Notes under the pieces: generated by a model
Told to the model about the DNA's origin: nothing
Seen by the model: the letters and a program-made list of their open reading frames with translations, nothing else
The model's database searches: none
Part shown: one piece after another, positions 17,149-25,867 of the stretch
Numbering within the stretch: position 1 is the stretch's first letter
Layout of the letters: every line of letters begins with the position of its first letter
DNA from: Nonlabens spongiae
GTDB lineage: Bacteria > Bacteroidota > Bacteroidia > Flavobacteriales > Flavobacteriaceae
DNA length: 64,000 bases
NCBI RefSeq assembly: GCF_002117125.1
Contig: NZ_CP019344.1
Span: 1,364,001 to 1,428,000, forward strand
Direction: 5' to 3'
Made by a program: the position numbers and the translations under genes

Positions 17149-17913
17149 ATGTCTAAACTAGCTTTATCTGCCATTATTCCAGCTTATAATGAAGCGCATA
17201 ACATTGTAGATGTGTTGAAGTCAGTTGACTTTTGCGATGAGATCATTCTGGTGGATAGTAACAGTACAGACAATACTGTCGAGCTAGCAAAACCCCATAT
17301 TACGAAATTACTCACGAGAGAATATGAGCATAGCGCCTCGCAAAAGAACTGGGCTATTCCCCAAGCAAAACATGAGTGGATACTCCTCGTAGATGCTGAC
17401 GAGCGCGTGACCCCTGCACTTAAAGAAGAGATTTTTAAAATCTTTCCTACACTGGATGAAAGTGAACATGTAGGATACTGGATGGGCAGGCGCAACTTTT
17501 TTATGGGGAAACAAGTACGCTATAGCGGCTGGAAAAATGACAAGGTGATCAGGCTGTTCATGAAAAGTAAGTGCAGGTATGTAGATAAACATGTACACTC
17601 TGAAATTAAAGCTGATGGTAGCGTAGGATGGCTTGAAAACAAATTGTTACATTATAAGTATGTAAGTATAGACCATCATGTGATTAAATTACAACGCTAT
17701 GCAGACCTGCAAGCTCGAGACTTTGATAAAAAGGTGGGTAAGATTACGGCGTTTCATGTAGTATTGAAACCATTTTGGGGGTTTTTCAAACACTACGTGC
17801 TACAAAAAGGCTTCCTAGACGGTTTTGTGGGATTCACTATTGCCTACTTGCGCAGCTACGGTATTTTTATGAGATATGTCAAATTATGGTTATACCGTCG
17901 TAATTTAAATTGA
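17149..17913 (+). CDS. WaaE/KdtX-like GT2 LPS core glycosyltransferase
   Basis: The 254-residue protein has LSAIIPAYNEAHNIVDVLKS, EIILVDSNSTDNTVELA, the metal motif WILLVDADERVTP, and a C-terminal amphipathic region with FWGFFKHYVLQKGFLDGFVG. This layout is that of the WaaE family, which adds a beta-glucose to the LPS inner core, and its homologues in Bacteroidota. It has its own promoter and is followed by a GT9 gene and another WaaE-like gene, a typical core-LPS set. The exact sugar is unknown. Confidence 0.85.
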   Translation: MSKLALSAIIPAYNEAHNIVDVLKSVDFCDEIILVDSNSTDNTVELAKPHITKLLTREYEHSASQKNWAIPQAKHEWILLVDADERVTPALKEEIFKIFPTLDESEHVGYWMGRRNFFMGKQVRYSGWKNDKVIRLFMKSKCRYVDKHVHSEIKADGSVGWLENKLLHYKYVSIDHHVIKLQRYADLQARDFDKKVGKITAFHVVLKPFWGFFKHYVLQKGFLDGFVGFTIAYLRSYGIFMRYVKLWLYRRNLN

Positions 17914-18000
17914 ACTATTGATTTTGATTGTTTTTTACCTTAATGCGATTAAAATTATTTTATATTAACTTTTGCTTTAAAGGCCTATAAATTCAAACCC

Positions 18001-19062
18001 TTGAAAGTCCTAATCATACAGAATAAAAGAATAGGTGATGTTTTACTTACTTCTGTACTAGCTGAAAATATTAAAAAAAATTATCCGGACAGTATCGTTC
18101 ATTTTTTCTGTTATGACTATACTGTTCCAGTCATCAGATACAATATTTTCATAGATCAAATAATTTCGGTAGATGCACAATCACTTAAAAAGATTCCAGT
18201 CTTACTTAAGTATTGTAGAAAGGTGAAAAGAGAGAATTATGATTTGATTTTAGACCCATATGCTAAATTCCAGAGCAAGTTGATGTGTTATTTATCTGGT
18301 GCAACTAAAACTGCTGGTTTCATTAGAAAAGTGAAGAAAACCTCTTTTCAACCCTACACGATTAAGGTTCCTTATAAATCCAGTTCAACAATGGATTGCG
18401 GAAAAACGCTCGATGATCGAGTCAGTCTTTGCGATGCAGCTTTACCTTTAAAAACCAAGATTTATCAACCGAAGATCTATCTTGAAGAATTAGAGCAGCC
18501 TCAGAATAAAACAGAAACAAAACCTATTATAATCATTGGTGTTTTAGGTAGTACGCCCAGCAAGTCACTACCTAAAGAAACAATGGCTGATATCATTAAC
18601 CGAACTATCAAAAGCTTCCCGGACCATCAGATCGTTTTCAACTACGCACCTCATCAAAAGCAAGAAGCAGCTGAAATCTATGACCTTATCGAGAATAAAA
18701 AGGCAGTCAATGAGGATGCCTACGAACCAGATTTAGATAAATTCCTTCATCTTCTAAAAGAAGCTGACGTATTAGTATCTAATGAGGGTGGTGCTGTTCA
18801 CATGGCTAAAGCTCTAGAGGTTCCCACTTTTACCATCTTCTCACCCTTTATAGATAAGGCCACATGGAATAGCTTTGAAAATTTACCGATTCATACCTCT
18901 ATACACCTTAGGGATCAGCGGCCTGATCTTTATCAAAATGTAGACAGGAAATCTATGAAGAAGATAGAAAGTGAGCCTATTCATTATTACCGTCAATTAG
19001 ATGCAAATATGATCTGGCACAAACTAGGCCCGTACTTAAATCTAATTTTAAAACAAGATTGA
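18001..19062 (+). CDS. GT9 heptosyltransferase-like LPS glycosyltransferase
   Basis: The 353-residue GT-B protein begins at a TTG codon (MKVLIIQNKRIGDVLLTSVL), the position where family members start. The C-terminal lobe has IIIIGVLGSTPSKSLPKE (donor-binding), VLVSNEGGAVHMAKAL (the family signature SxDSG/GxxH region) and a PTFTIF strand. GT9 enzymes add heptoses to LPS inner core from ADP-heptose at the cytoplasmic membrane face. It is 4 nt upstream of a WaaE-like GT2 gene, so both are likely co-transcribed. Confidence 0.85.
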   Translation: MKVLIIQNKRIGDVLLTSVLAENIKKNYPDSIVHFFCYDYTVPVIRYNIFIDQIISVDAQSLKKIPVLLKYCRKVKRENYDLILDPYAKFQSKLMCYLSGATKTAGFIRKVKKTSFQPYTIKVPYKSSSTMDCGKTLDDRVSLCDAALPLKTKIYQPKIYLEELEQPQNKTETKPIIIIGVLGSTPSKSLPKETMADIINRTIKSFPDHQIVFNYAPHQKQEAAEIYDLIENKKAVNEDAYEPDLDKFLHLLKEADVLVSNEGGAVHMAKALEVPTFTIFSPFIDKATWNSFENLPIHTSIHLRDQRPDLYQNVDRKSMKKIESEPIHYYRQLDANMIWHKLGPYLNLILKQD

Positions 19063-19066
19063 GTTT

Positions 19067-20071
19067 ATGCCCAAACTCGCTGTAATTATACCGACTCTCA
19101 ACGAAGAGAGCTACATACTGGAAGCGCTAGAGTCGGTTGAGTTTGCTGATGAGATCATCTTAATCGATTCATTTAGTTCAGATCGCACGGTAGAATTAGC
19201 AGAACCCTTTGTCACAAAGGTAATTCAAAGAAAATTTGATAATTTTTCTGATCAAAAAAATGCTGCACTAGATCAGACTCAAGCAGACTGGGTCTTTTTT
19301 CTAGATGCTGATGAGCGCGTTACCCCTGAGCTCAAAAAATCCATTCTCAAGGCTATAGAATCTGAAGAGCACAATGGTTACAAGGTAGAGTTTGTTCACC
19401 ATTACATGGATCGTTTTCTCTACCATCATACGGACAAAACTATACGTCTCATACGAAATACAGGATATAGATTTGAAGGTGAAGTTCACGAGCACTTTGT
19501 TATTGAAGGGCAAACTCCTCTCTTAAAAGGTTTTATCAACCATTATACCTACAAAGGCTTTGATTCCTATCTACAAAAAAAAATGCTTTATGGTAATTTT
19601 CAGGCACAACAAGTCCTGCGCAAAAAGAAGTCCAACAATCTTTTTTTATGTTTAGTCAAACCAAATTTCAGATTTATTAAAAGTGTCATTTTTAAGAATG
19701 GTTATAAAGACGGTTTCCCAGCTATCGTGGTAGGTCAAATTAATGGTTATGGAGTCTTTCAGCGATTGATCAAATCACGTATTCTACAAGAAAAATCGCC
19801 TATCGAGACTTATAAAGATTTGGTTGAATTCAACTCATTTCTGGATTCCTATCATCAAGATTGTCGCAAACGCGCATTAAATAATCATGTATCAAAGACA
19901 AAGGGAGGTTTTGCCCTAAAACTTTCCAGCATGGCTGTTTTCTTTAAACAATATTTCTTAAAACTTAAAATACTTAAAGGTGCAGAAGGCCTTGTAGAAG
20001 CTTATTTAGCAGGAAACGCTATTTTTATATATGGTGTTTATCAGTGGCTAGAAAGTAAAAATCTCAAATGA
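19067..20071 (+). CDS. WaaE-like GT2 glycosyltransferase with C-terminal extension
   Basis: The 334-residue protein has LAVIIPTLNEESYILEALES, EIILIDSFSSDRTVELAEP and FFLDADERVTPELK, closely matching the neighbour at 17149, followed by KPNFRFIKSVIFKNGYKDGF. An extra 80-residue helical C-terminal part distinguishes it. The start ATG is 4 nt after the GT9 stop. It probably adds the next core sugar. It converges with the LPS kinase gene after 7 nt. Confidence 0.85.
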   Translation: MPKLAVIIPTLNEESYILEALESVEFADEIILIDSFSSDRTVELAEPFVTKVIQRKFDNFSDQKNAALDQTQADWVFFLDADERVTPELKKSILKAIESEEHNGYKVEFVHHYMDRFLYHHTDKTIRLIRNTGYRFEGEVHEHFVIEGQTPLLKGFINHYTYKGFDSYLQKKMLYGNFQAQQVLRKKKSNNLFLCLVKPNFRFIKSVIFKNGYKDGFPAIVVGQINGYGVFQRLIKSRILQEKSPIETYKDLVEFNSFLDSYHQDCRKRALNNHVSKTKGGFALKLSSMAVFFKQYFLKLKILKGAEGLVEAYLAGNAIFIYGVYQWLESKNLK

Positions 20072-20078
20072 GCCAGTA

Positions 20079-20861
20079 TTAAATCTTAGGTTTCTTTCCT
20101 ATTAGGATTTTGAAGCGATTTTTCCACCTTCTCTTTCTGTAAAAAGATTTTTGGAATTGGTCCACATGACTCATAATTTGCTCTACGGTCTCTTCTGGAT
20201 CCCAGCCCATAATACGAGCATATTCTCTCCCCATAATCTCGTGCATGGATCGATAGGGTGTTAATCGATAAAAGTTTTTGATACGGTCTTCCTTAGTCAG
20301 AGTGAAGAATTTCATCCGGTTCAGATCTACTAAATAAAAATAGTAATTATCCCCTACTTTTTTTATGAGCGTATTTCCCGGCGAGTGGTCTTCAAAATAA
20401 ATTCCTGCTTCGTGCATGCCATGCATAAAATGCGTGAATTCTTTCAAAATTTTCACCCTGTTCTCCATTCCCTCATCATGAATAATCTCTCTGAATGTGA
20501 AATCATGGTCCTGATAGCGGCTTATATAAAAACTTTGTCCCAGTAAACCATTAGAATAATTTTCTATAAAAGCTATGGGTTCTGGAGTACCTATCCCTTG
20601 CTCCATGAGGTAGCTTGCATTTTCAAAAGATCGTTTTGCCTTTGATTTTCTTATAGTCCTGTAAACGATCGAATTGAGTAAATGAGGCGTTCTAAATCGT
20701 TTGATGTTTATGACATCATCTTGTACCTGAAAGTTTTTGACCGTATTGCGTTGTTCATGAATTACAGAACCCTTCTCTTCAAAGGAAAGAATAGAATTTT
20801 CAATGAGTTCTTTTTTGTCCTGCCAATTGGGGCTTAAAACAAAGAGGCGGTCTTTCGACAT
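20079..20861 (-). CDS. WaaP/KdkA-like LPS core kinase
   Basis: The 260-residue protein has an eukaryotic-type kinase fold of the lipopolysaccharide kinase family: VINIKRFRTP contains the ATP-binding Lys, GIYFEDHSPGNTLI holds the catalytic Asp and metal-binding Asn, and YLVDLNRM takes the place of the DFG loop. Such kinases phosphorylate Kdo or heptose in the LPS inner core. The family assignment rests on these loops and on the flanking core glycosyltransferases. The C-terminus is strongly basic, fitting membrane attachment. Confidence 0.8.
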   Translation of the reverse strand: MSKDRLFVLSPNWQDKKELIENSILSFEEKGSVIHEQRNTVKNFQVQDDVINIKRFRTPHLLNSIVYRTIRKSKAKRSFENASYLMEQGIGTPEPIAFIENYSNGLLGQSFYISRYQDHDFTFREIIHDEGMENRVKILKEFTHFMHGMHEAGIYFEDHSPGNTLIKKVGDNYYFYLVDLNRMKFFTLTKEDRIKNFYRLTPYRSMHEIMGREYARIMGWDPEETVEQIMSHVDQFQKSFYRKRRWKNRFKILIGKKPKI

Positions 20862-20973
20862 TCTTATTATTGCTAGAAGTTCAAAAATACAAGAACTTTA
20901 GGTACCGATTCAATAATTCTCACCCGGTCATCAAGACTTGATCCTTAAACAGTGTGATGTTTTTATGATTTTT

Positions 20974-20989
20974 CGCTTTCGCGAAAGCG
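20974..20989. repeat. Palindrome copy 6, intergenic
   Basis: Perfect CGCTTTCGCGAAAGCG with AGA on the right, 113 nt upstream of the LPS kinase start and 99 nt from the stop of the next minus-strand GT gene. Confidence 0.95.
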
Positions 20990-21087
20990 AGATAAAATAA
21001 ATACAACTTATCCATTAACGATCTTATCTTCCATTAAATATTGAATAAAGTCAAATCTCAGGTACATCATTGATTTTAAGCGCTTAG

Positions 21088-21873
21088 CTATAAGTATTTT
21101 GCAACTCCATTTTCTATCCAGCTTATGTTTTCATTGCGGGTTTTTTCTTCTAGTCTTATGTTTGCTTCAACACCGCTTTTATCTTGTTCTTTATGCCACA
21201 GGTGAAAAACAATGGCTGCAAATTTCAATCGCTTTCCAGAGACTCCACTATTGAGCATTCTTAAAATCAATTCTGAATCTTCCTTGCCCCAGCCTTCAAT
21301 ATCCTCGTTATAACCATTTACATTCAAAAAATCTTTTCTCCAATAACTCAAATTACACCCACGTATTTTTTTAGATAAAAACTGTTCTGCCTTATTCATG
21401 GTGGATAGTACTGGGAGATGAAGCGCTCTCATTCGCTTTTTGATTCCCTGACTAAACACATTGAGATTGTATTGTTGGCTTTCTAAAATCTTATCAGCGA
21501 GTTCCTTCTGAATGTTTACGCGGCTACCGTGGAGATAAGTATTTGCAGCACTATGTCTTAAATGGTCATCAACAAAACTATGGTGCAGAATGCAGTCGCC
21601 ATCACTTTGAATGATGTAGTCTGCATCACATTGGGCAATAGCTTTATTCAAAATAGCAGATCTTCTGAAACCTCTATCTTCATGCCATACATGCTTTACA
21701 TTCAAGTCAGATTTAGACTTAAATTGCTCAATCACCTCTAGAGTTTCCTTGCCAGAGCCATCATCTGCAATAATTACTTGATCAGGTAGCTTAGTAAGCC
21801 TTTCTATACTTTTAAGTTGAATGCTCAGAGCCTCAGGCCAGTTATAGGTAGTCACTACGAGTGCAGATGTCAT
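21088..21873 (-). CDS. GT2-type glycosyltransferase with galactosyltransferase-like C-domain
   Basis: The 261-residue protein begins ALVVTTYNWPEALSIQLKSI, with VIIADDGSGKETLE, metal motif YIIQSDGDCILHH and the acceptor/catalytic region VNGYNEDIEGWGKEDSELILR characteristic of Glyco_transf_7C. It shares the central stretch HVWHED...LNKAI with the gene at 16216, indicating paralogy. Its divergent neighbour at 21938 encodes a TagF-like transferase. Confidence 0.85.
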   Translation of the reverse strand: MTSALVVTTYNWPEALSIQLKSIERLTKLPDQVIIADDGSGKETLEVIEQFKSKSDLNVKHVWHEDRGFRRSAILNKAIAQCDADYIIQSDGDCILHHSFVDDHLRHSAANTYLHGSRVNIQKELADKILESQQYNLNVFSQGIKKRMRALHLPVLSTMNKAEQFLSKKIRGCNLSYWRKDFLNVNGYNEDIEGWGKEDSELILRMLNSGVSGKRLKFAAIVFHLWHKEQDKSGVEANIRLEEKTRNENISWIENGVAKYL

Positions 21874-21937
21874 TGAAATTATTTTAAAAGCATAAAAGTA
21901 GTACCTTGCTCATTAAATTTAGAGAAAAGAGGGTTTT

Positions 21938-23077
21938 ATGACGAGTAGATTTCAGATCGGATTTATTTATCTTGAAGAAACCCATCATCTTTATCACTTT
22001 CTGAGCGTTGCAGTAGCTCTGTCTAAAAATCATGATAGCCATATTATTACCCATGAGTATGAGAATGGTCTTATAGATAAACTTCTTGAGCTTTATCCCG
22101 ATCATGCTGTAAAAATCCATTACTGGAAAACTAAGGCTTTCAGACGCTTCACAGACCTTCTTAAATCTAGGAAGTTGCCCAGAAAAGGATTCTGGTATAA
22201 AAAGAATGCATCAAAATTGCTGAATAACTATGACGCTCTAGTGTTTTCTGATTATCACCATCATGTTCTTAAAAAGCTAAGGAAGGGAGACAAACCTTAC
22301 CTTATAAAGATATCTCATGGTATTCTAGGTAGAAATTATGCTGTAAAAAAAGATCTACTTGATTTTGATTTTCATGTATTCATCGGAGAAAACATGAATG
22401 CGAGATTGAAAAGTGAAGGTTTTGAAGTGAATCATACCGTTGCAGGTCTAGCAAAATTAGATGTAGTCACAAAGTTGAGCCATGAACACATTTTCAAAAA
22501 TGGCAAGAAAACCGTGATCTATACTCCGCATTTTTCGCAACCTCACAGCAGCTGGCACCTTTATGGATTAAAAATACTGGATTTTTTTGCGAGTCAAAGC
22601 GAGTACAATCTCATTTTTGCTCCCCATGTGAATCTCTTCAATAAAGTTGGTTCAGAAACGGAGACTAGTTTTACGAACAATTACACAAAGTTTGAGAACA
22701 TTCATATCGATCTGGGAAGTAGGAAAAGTGTTGAGATGGCGTATATCAATGAGGCAGACATTTATTTGGGTGACGCTTCCAGCCAGGTTTTAGAATTCAT
22801 TCTTAAGCCTAGACCGTGTATATTTTTTGATGCACAGGGACTAGATTACCCATTAGAGGAATTTGAATTTTGGAAATTAGGACAAATTATAAAATCTGTT
22901 GAAGATCTAGAAAAAGCACTGAACGAGGCCGAAGAAGACTTCAAGCCTAAAAAAGAATTACAAAACCTAACAAATTCTAGCAATGTCTTTACCGAACCCA
23001 CTACGACCGTATCTGAACGTTATGCTATAGCTATTGAGAAGTTTCTAGTTTCTAGAAAAACCCAAGATGCTTTATAG
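21938..23077 (+). CDS. TagF-like CDP-glycerol glycerophosphotransferase family protein
   Basis: The 379-residue protein has a GT-B-type layout with ISHGILGRNYAVKK in the first lobe and VIYTPHFSQPHSSWHLYG and IYLGDASSQVLEFILKPRPCIFF in the second. The latter is the GD-S-S...E...PVIF block of the CDP-glycerol glycerophosphotransferase family. In Gram-negatives such proteins transfer glycerol-phosphate or related groups to surface polysaccharide. There is no signal peptide or membrane segment. The exact substrate is unknown. Confidence 0.7.
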   Translation: MTSRFQIGFIYLEETHHLYHFLSVAVALSKNHDSHIITHEYENGLIDKLLELYPDHAVKIHYWKTKAFRRFTDLLKSRKLPRKGFWYKKNASKLLNNYDALVFSDYHHHVLKKLRKGDKPYLIKISHGILGRNYAVKKDLLDFDFHVFIGENMNARLKSEGFEVNHTVAGLAKLDVVTKLSHEHIFKNGKKTVIYTPHFSQPHSSWHLYGLKILDFFASQSEYNLIFAPHVNLFNKVGSETETSFTNNYTKFENIHIDLGSRKSVEMAYINEADIYLGDASSQVLEFILKPRPCIFFDAQGLDYPLEEFEFWKLGQIIKSVEDLEKALNEAEEDFKPKKELQNLTNSSNVFTEPTTTVSERYAIAIEKFLVSRKTQDAL

Positions 23078-23133
23078 GATTCGTTTGCAAGTGAAGAAGG
23101 ATTTCTATTTTTACACGCTCAAATTTTACCGCG

Positions 23134-23778
23134 ATGAAAAACAGCGATAGACACAAAAACCGCCGGGACCAGGTGCGCGGTAGAAAACCTAAAAATCTAG
23201 AGCCTAAAATTGAACTTCCTCTGGAAGATATCAATAATGCCGTTAGTGCTCTTAAAAAAGGTGGAACTTTAATCTATCCTACGGATACAATATATGGACT
23301 GGGTTGCGATGCCTACAACTATGAGGCGGTAGAAAAAATATATGCCCTTAAAGAAAGAGACAAATCAAAATCGTTGATTGTCTTAGTGGACAGCTTTAAT
23401 ATGCTGGAATCCATTATCGATGACATTCCAGATATGGCTTGGGAAGTTTTGAAAGTGAATAAAAAGCCACTTACAATTATCTATGATAAACCTAAAAACG
23501 TAGCCGAAAACGTGGTGGCAGGCGATGGCTCTCTCGCAGTACGAGTCACTAACGATCCTCTGTGCCGCAGCATGATTAGAAAGTTGAAGCGACCCCTGGT
23601 TTCTACGAGTGCCAATTTGAGTGGAGACTCCTCACCTATTGAGTTTTCAGATATATCTCAAGAACTAATCGATCGAGTAGATCATGTGCTTAACCTACCG
23701 CTGGTTCACAAGACCATCAAAGCGAGCACGATCATGAAAATTTCAAACAATGGTGTTTTCAAGATTATACGTAAGTAA
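23134..23778 (+). CDS. tsaC: L-threonylcarbamoyladenylate synthase (TsaC/YrdC family)
   Basis: The 214-residue protein has a basic N-terminal tail and a YrdC core: GGTLIYPTDTIYGLGCDAYN, KERDKSKSLIVLV, SLAVRVTNDPLC, and RPLVSTSANLSGDSS. It forms threonylcarbamoyl-AMP from threonine, bicarbonate and ATP, the first step of the universal t6A37 tRNA modification. The stop overlaps the start of the CCA-adding enzyme (TAATG), so the two tRNA genes are coupled. Confidence 0.93.
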   Translation: MKNSDRHKNRRDQVRGRKPKNLEPKIELPLEDINNAVSALKKGGTLIYPTDTIYGLGCDAYNYEAVEKIYALKERDKSKSLIVLVDSFNMLESIIDDIPDMAWEVLKVNKKPLTIIYDKPKNVAENVVAGDGSLAVRVTNDPLCRSMIRKLKRPLVSTSANLSGDSSPIEFSDISQELIDRVDHVLNLPLVHKTIKASTIMKISNNGVFKIIRK

Positions 23779-25208
23779 TGGATCAAAATCTTAAATTTCC
23801 TCAAGCCCTAGCGCTGCCTATTTTTCAAACCATCTCAGAAGCTGCTGACAGCCTTGAGCTGAACTCTTATGTCATAGGCGGATTTGTGCGTGATTTTTTC
23901 CTCCAGCGTGGTAATGTAGAAGATATTGATGTGGTTGCCGTAGGGAGTGGTATTGAACTTGCAAAAAAAGTCAGCCGTCTACTGGACACTAATTCTAAAG
24001 TGACCATCTTCAAAAATTATGGTACTGCCATGATAAAGCACGGCGATACAGAACTTGAATTTGTAGGCGCTCGCAAAGAAAGTTATAATGAGAATAGCCG
24101 CAATCCTCAAGTCGAGGAAGGCACTTTGAAGGACGATCAAGAACGCAGGGACTTTACCATAAACGCACTTGCGCTTTGCTTAAATGAGTCGAGATTTGGT
24201 GAGCTTCTGGATCCTTTTGGCGGTATACAAGATCTGGAAGATAAAATAATACGCACTCCACTTGATCCAGATGTTACTTTCAGTGACGATCCGCTTAGGA
24301 TGTTGCGCGCCATAAGGTTTGCTACCCAACTGGATTTCAAGATTGATCAAAACACTTACGACGGCATCAAGAACAATGCATCGCGAGTTGATATCTTATC
24401 ACGTGAGCGTATCGTGGCAGAGCTCCACAAGATCATGTTGAGTGAAAAACCCAGTAAGGGTTTCATTTTATTAGAGAAAACAGGTCTCTTAAAAAGATTC
24501 TTACCAGAACTTACTGCCCTTAAAGGGATTGATGAGATTGAAGGAGAAACACATAAAGATAATTTTTACCACACCCTAGAGGTAGTTGATAATATCTCCA
24601 GAAATACGGATGATTTATGGTTGCGCTGGGCTGCTTTGCTGCACGACATAGGTAAAGCACCCACAAAAAAATTCCAAAAAGGTACGGGTTGGACCTTTCA
24701 CGGTCATGAGTTCAAGGGTTCAAAAATGGTTTTTCACTTGTTCAAGCGGTTGAAGATGCCCCTCAACGATAAGATGAAATATGTTCAGTTACTGGTAAGA
24801 ATGTCGTCTCGTCCCATAGCAGTAATCGATGAGTCGGCTACTGACAGTGCGGTAAGAAGGCTTATTCATGATGCAGGTGAACACCTAGACGATTTGATGA
24901 CCCTTTGCGAGGCAGATATCACTACAAAAAATCCGAAGCGTTTCAAGAAATACCTCAACAACTTTAAAAAAGTCCGTAGAAAGGTTGAAGAGGTAGAAGA
25001 ACGAGATCACGTGCGTAATTTTCAACCGCCGGTAACTGGTAAAGAAATTATGAAGACCTTTAACTTGAAGCCTTGCCGCGAGATAGGAATGATCAAATCT
25101 TACATCAAAGAATCTATTCTAGATGGAGTAATCCCAAACGAGCACGACGCCGCAAGGTTACTCATGATTGAAAAAGGTAAGGAATTAGGTCTTGAACCGA
25201 AGCACTGA
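23778..25208 (+). CDS. cca: CCA tRNA nucleotidyltransferase with HD domain
   Basis: The 476-residue class II enzyme has the nucleotidyltransferase head YVIGGFVRDFFLQRGNVEDID (the DxD catalytic pair), the RRDFTINALAL motif, FSDDPLRMLRAIRFATQL, and a C-terminal HD phosphohydrolase domain with RWAALLHDIGKAPT. It builds or repairs the CCA end of tRNA. Start overlaps the tsaC stop by one base. A poly(A) polymerase function cannot be excluded, but CCA addition is the usual one in this phylum. Confidence 0.92.
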   Translation: MDQNLKFPQALALPIFQTISEAADSLELNSYVIGGFVRDFFLQRGNVEDIDVVAVGSGIELAKKVSRLLDTNSKVTIFKNYGTAMIKHGDTELEFVGARKESYNENSRNPQVEEGTLKDDQERRDFTINALALCLNESRFGELLDPFGGIQDLEDKIIRTPLDPDVTFSDDPLRMLRAIRFATQLDFKIDQNTYDGIKNNASRVDILSRERIVAELHKIMLSEKPSKGFILLEKTGLLKRFLPELTALKGIDEIEGETHKDNFYHTLEVVDNISRNTDDLWLRWAALLHDIGKAPTKKFQKGTGWTFHGHEFKGSKMVFHLFKRLKMPLNDKMKYVQLLVRMSSRPIAVIDESATDSAVRRLIHDAGEHLDDLMTLCEADITTKNPKRFKKYLNNFKKVRRKVEEVEERDHVRNFQPPVTGKEIMKTFNLKPCREIGMIKSYIKESILDGVIPNEHDAARLLMIEKGKELGLEPKH

Positions 25209-25283
25209 TTCCCTACTGGAACTATAAAATCTTTAACGATTTTGTAAAATTTCTAAAGTAACTTTAAGCCAAATTTTGTGGTT

Positions 25284-25721
25284 ATGAGAAAGGTGATCTG
25301 TTTACTTTTAGTTATTGTTTCGAGTACTATTTCAATTGCCCAAAGCCTTCAAACTACCACAACTGATTTTCTCAGTGAGTGCAGGATCGACTTTCAGCCC
25401 AGCACGACTACCCTGGATCTGGAACTGCTGACCAAGCAATTTTTAAGTAATTGCTCGACTAATTTTGAGGTGGACAAAGTTGTCGAAACATCAAAGTTTG
25501 ATCAAAAATTATTGAAATACAATCCGCAGGCTTATGCGTTTGACTTCAGGCCCACGATTCAGAATGTTTTTGACACTCCCACTTTTCAACTAGGTAATTA
25601 CAATGAGTTTGAACAACAGTTTAGATTTTCAAATCCCGCCTTTTTCGAAGCAAATAACAATACTGTTTTGAGCTCTGGTTATCAATCCTTTATCTGTCCC
25701 ACGGGAGGCATCAATTTCTAA
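25284..25721 (+). CDS. Small secreted protein, unknown function
   Basis: The ATG at 25284 gives 145 residues with a clear signal peptide MRKVICLLLVIVSSTISIAQ. The mature part is rich in Thr, Phe, Asn and Gln and lacks repeats or known motifs; three Cys are present. I do not recognise a family. It sits 75 nt after the CCA gene, on the same strand, and is followed by a gap with a palindrome copy. Confidence 0.7.
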   Translation: MRKVICLLLVIVSSTISIAQSLQTTTTDFLSECRIDFQPSTTTLDLELLTKQFLSNCSTNFEVDKVVETSKFDQKLLKYNPQAYAFDFRPTIQNVFDTPTFQLGNYNEFEQQFRFSNPAFFEANNNTVLSSGYQSFICPTGGINF

Positions 25722-25816
25722 TAATTCAGTCTTAGCATCAATTTCAGGTGATGACTTATTATGTAGAAAATTGACCTCTTGATCTTTTCATAAATCGGTT
25801 ATAATTAAAGGTGTTA

Positions 25817-25832
25817 CGCTTTCGCGAAAGCG
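25817..25832. repeat. Palindrome copy 7, upstream of pepT
   Basis: Perfect CGCTTTCGCGAAAGCG with AGA on the right; 11 nt upstream of the -7-like TATCTTTA of pepT. Confidence 0.95.
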
Positions 25833-25843
25833 AGATCAAATCC

Positions 25844-25851
25844 TATCTTTA
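25844..25851 (+). promoter_or_regulatory. -7-like element TATCTTTA of pepT
   Basis: Seven of eight bases match TAnnTTTG; 16 nt upstream of the pepT ATG. Confidence 0.4.
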
Positions 25852-25867
25852 TCCCTAAAACAGGCGC

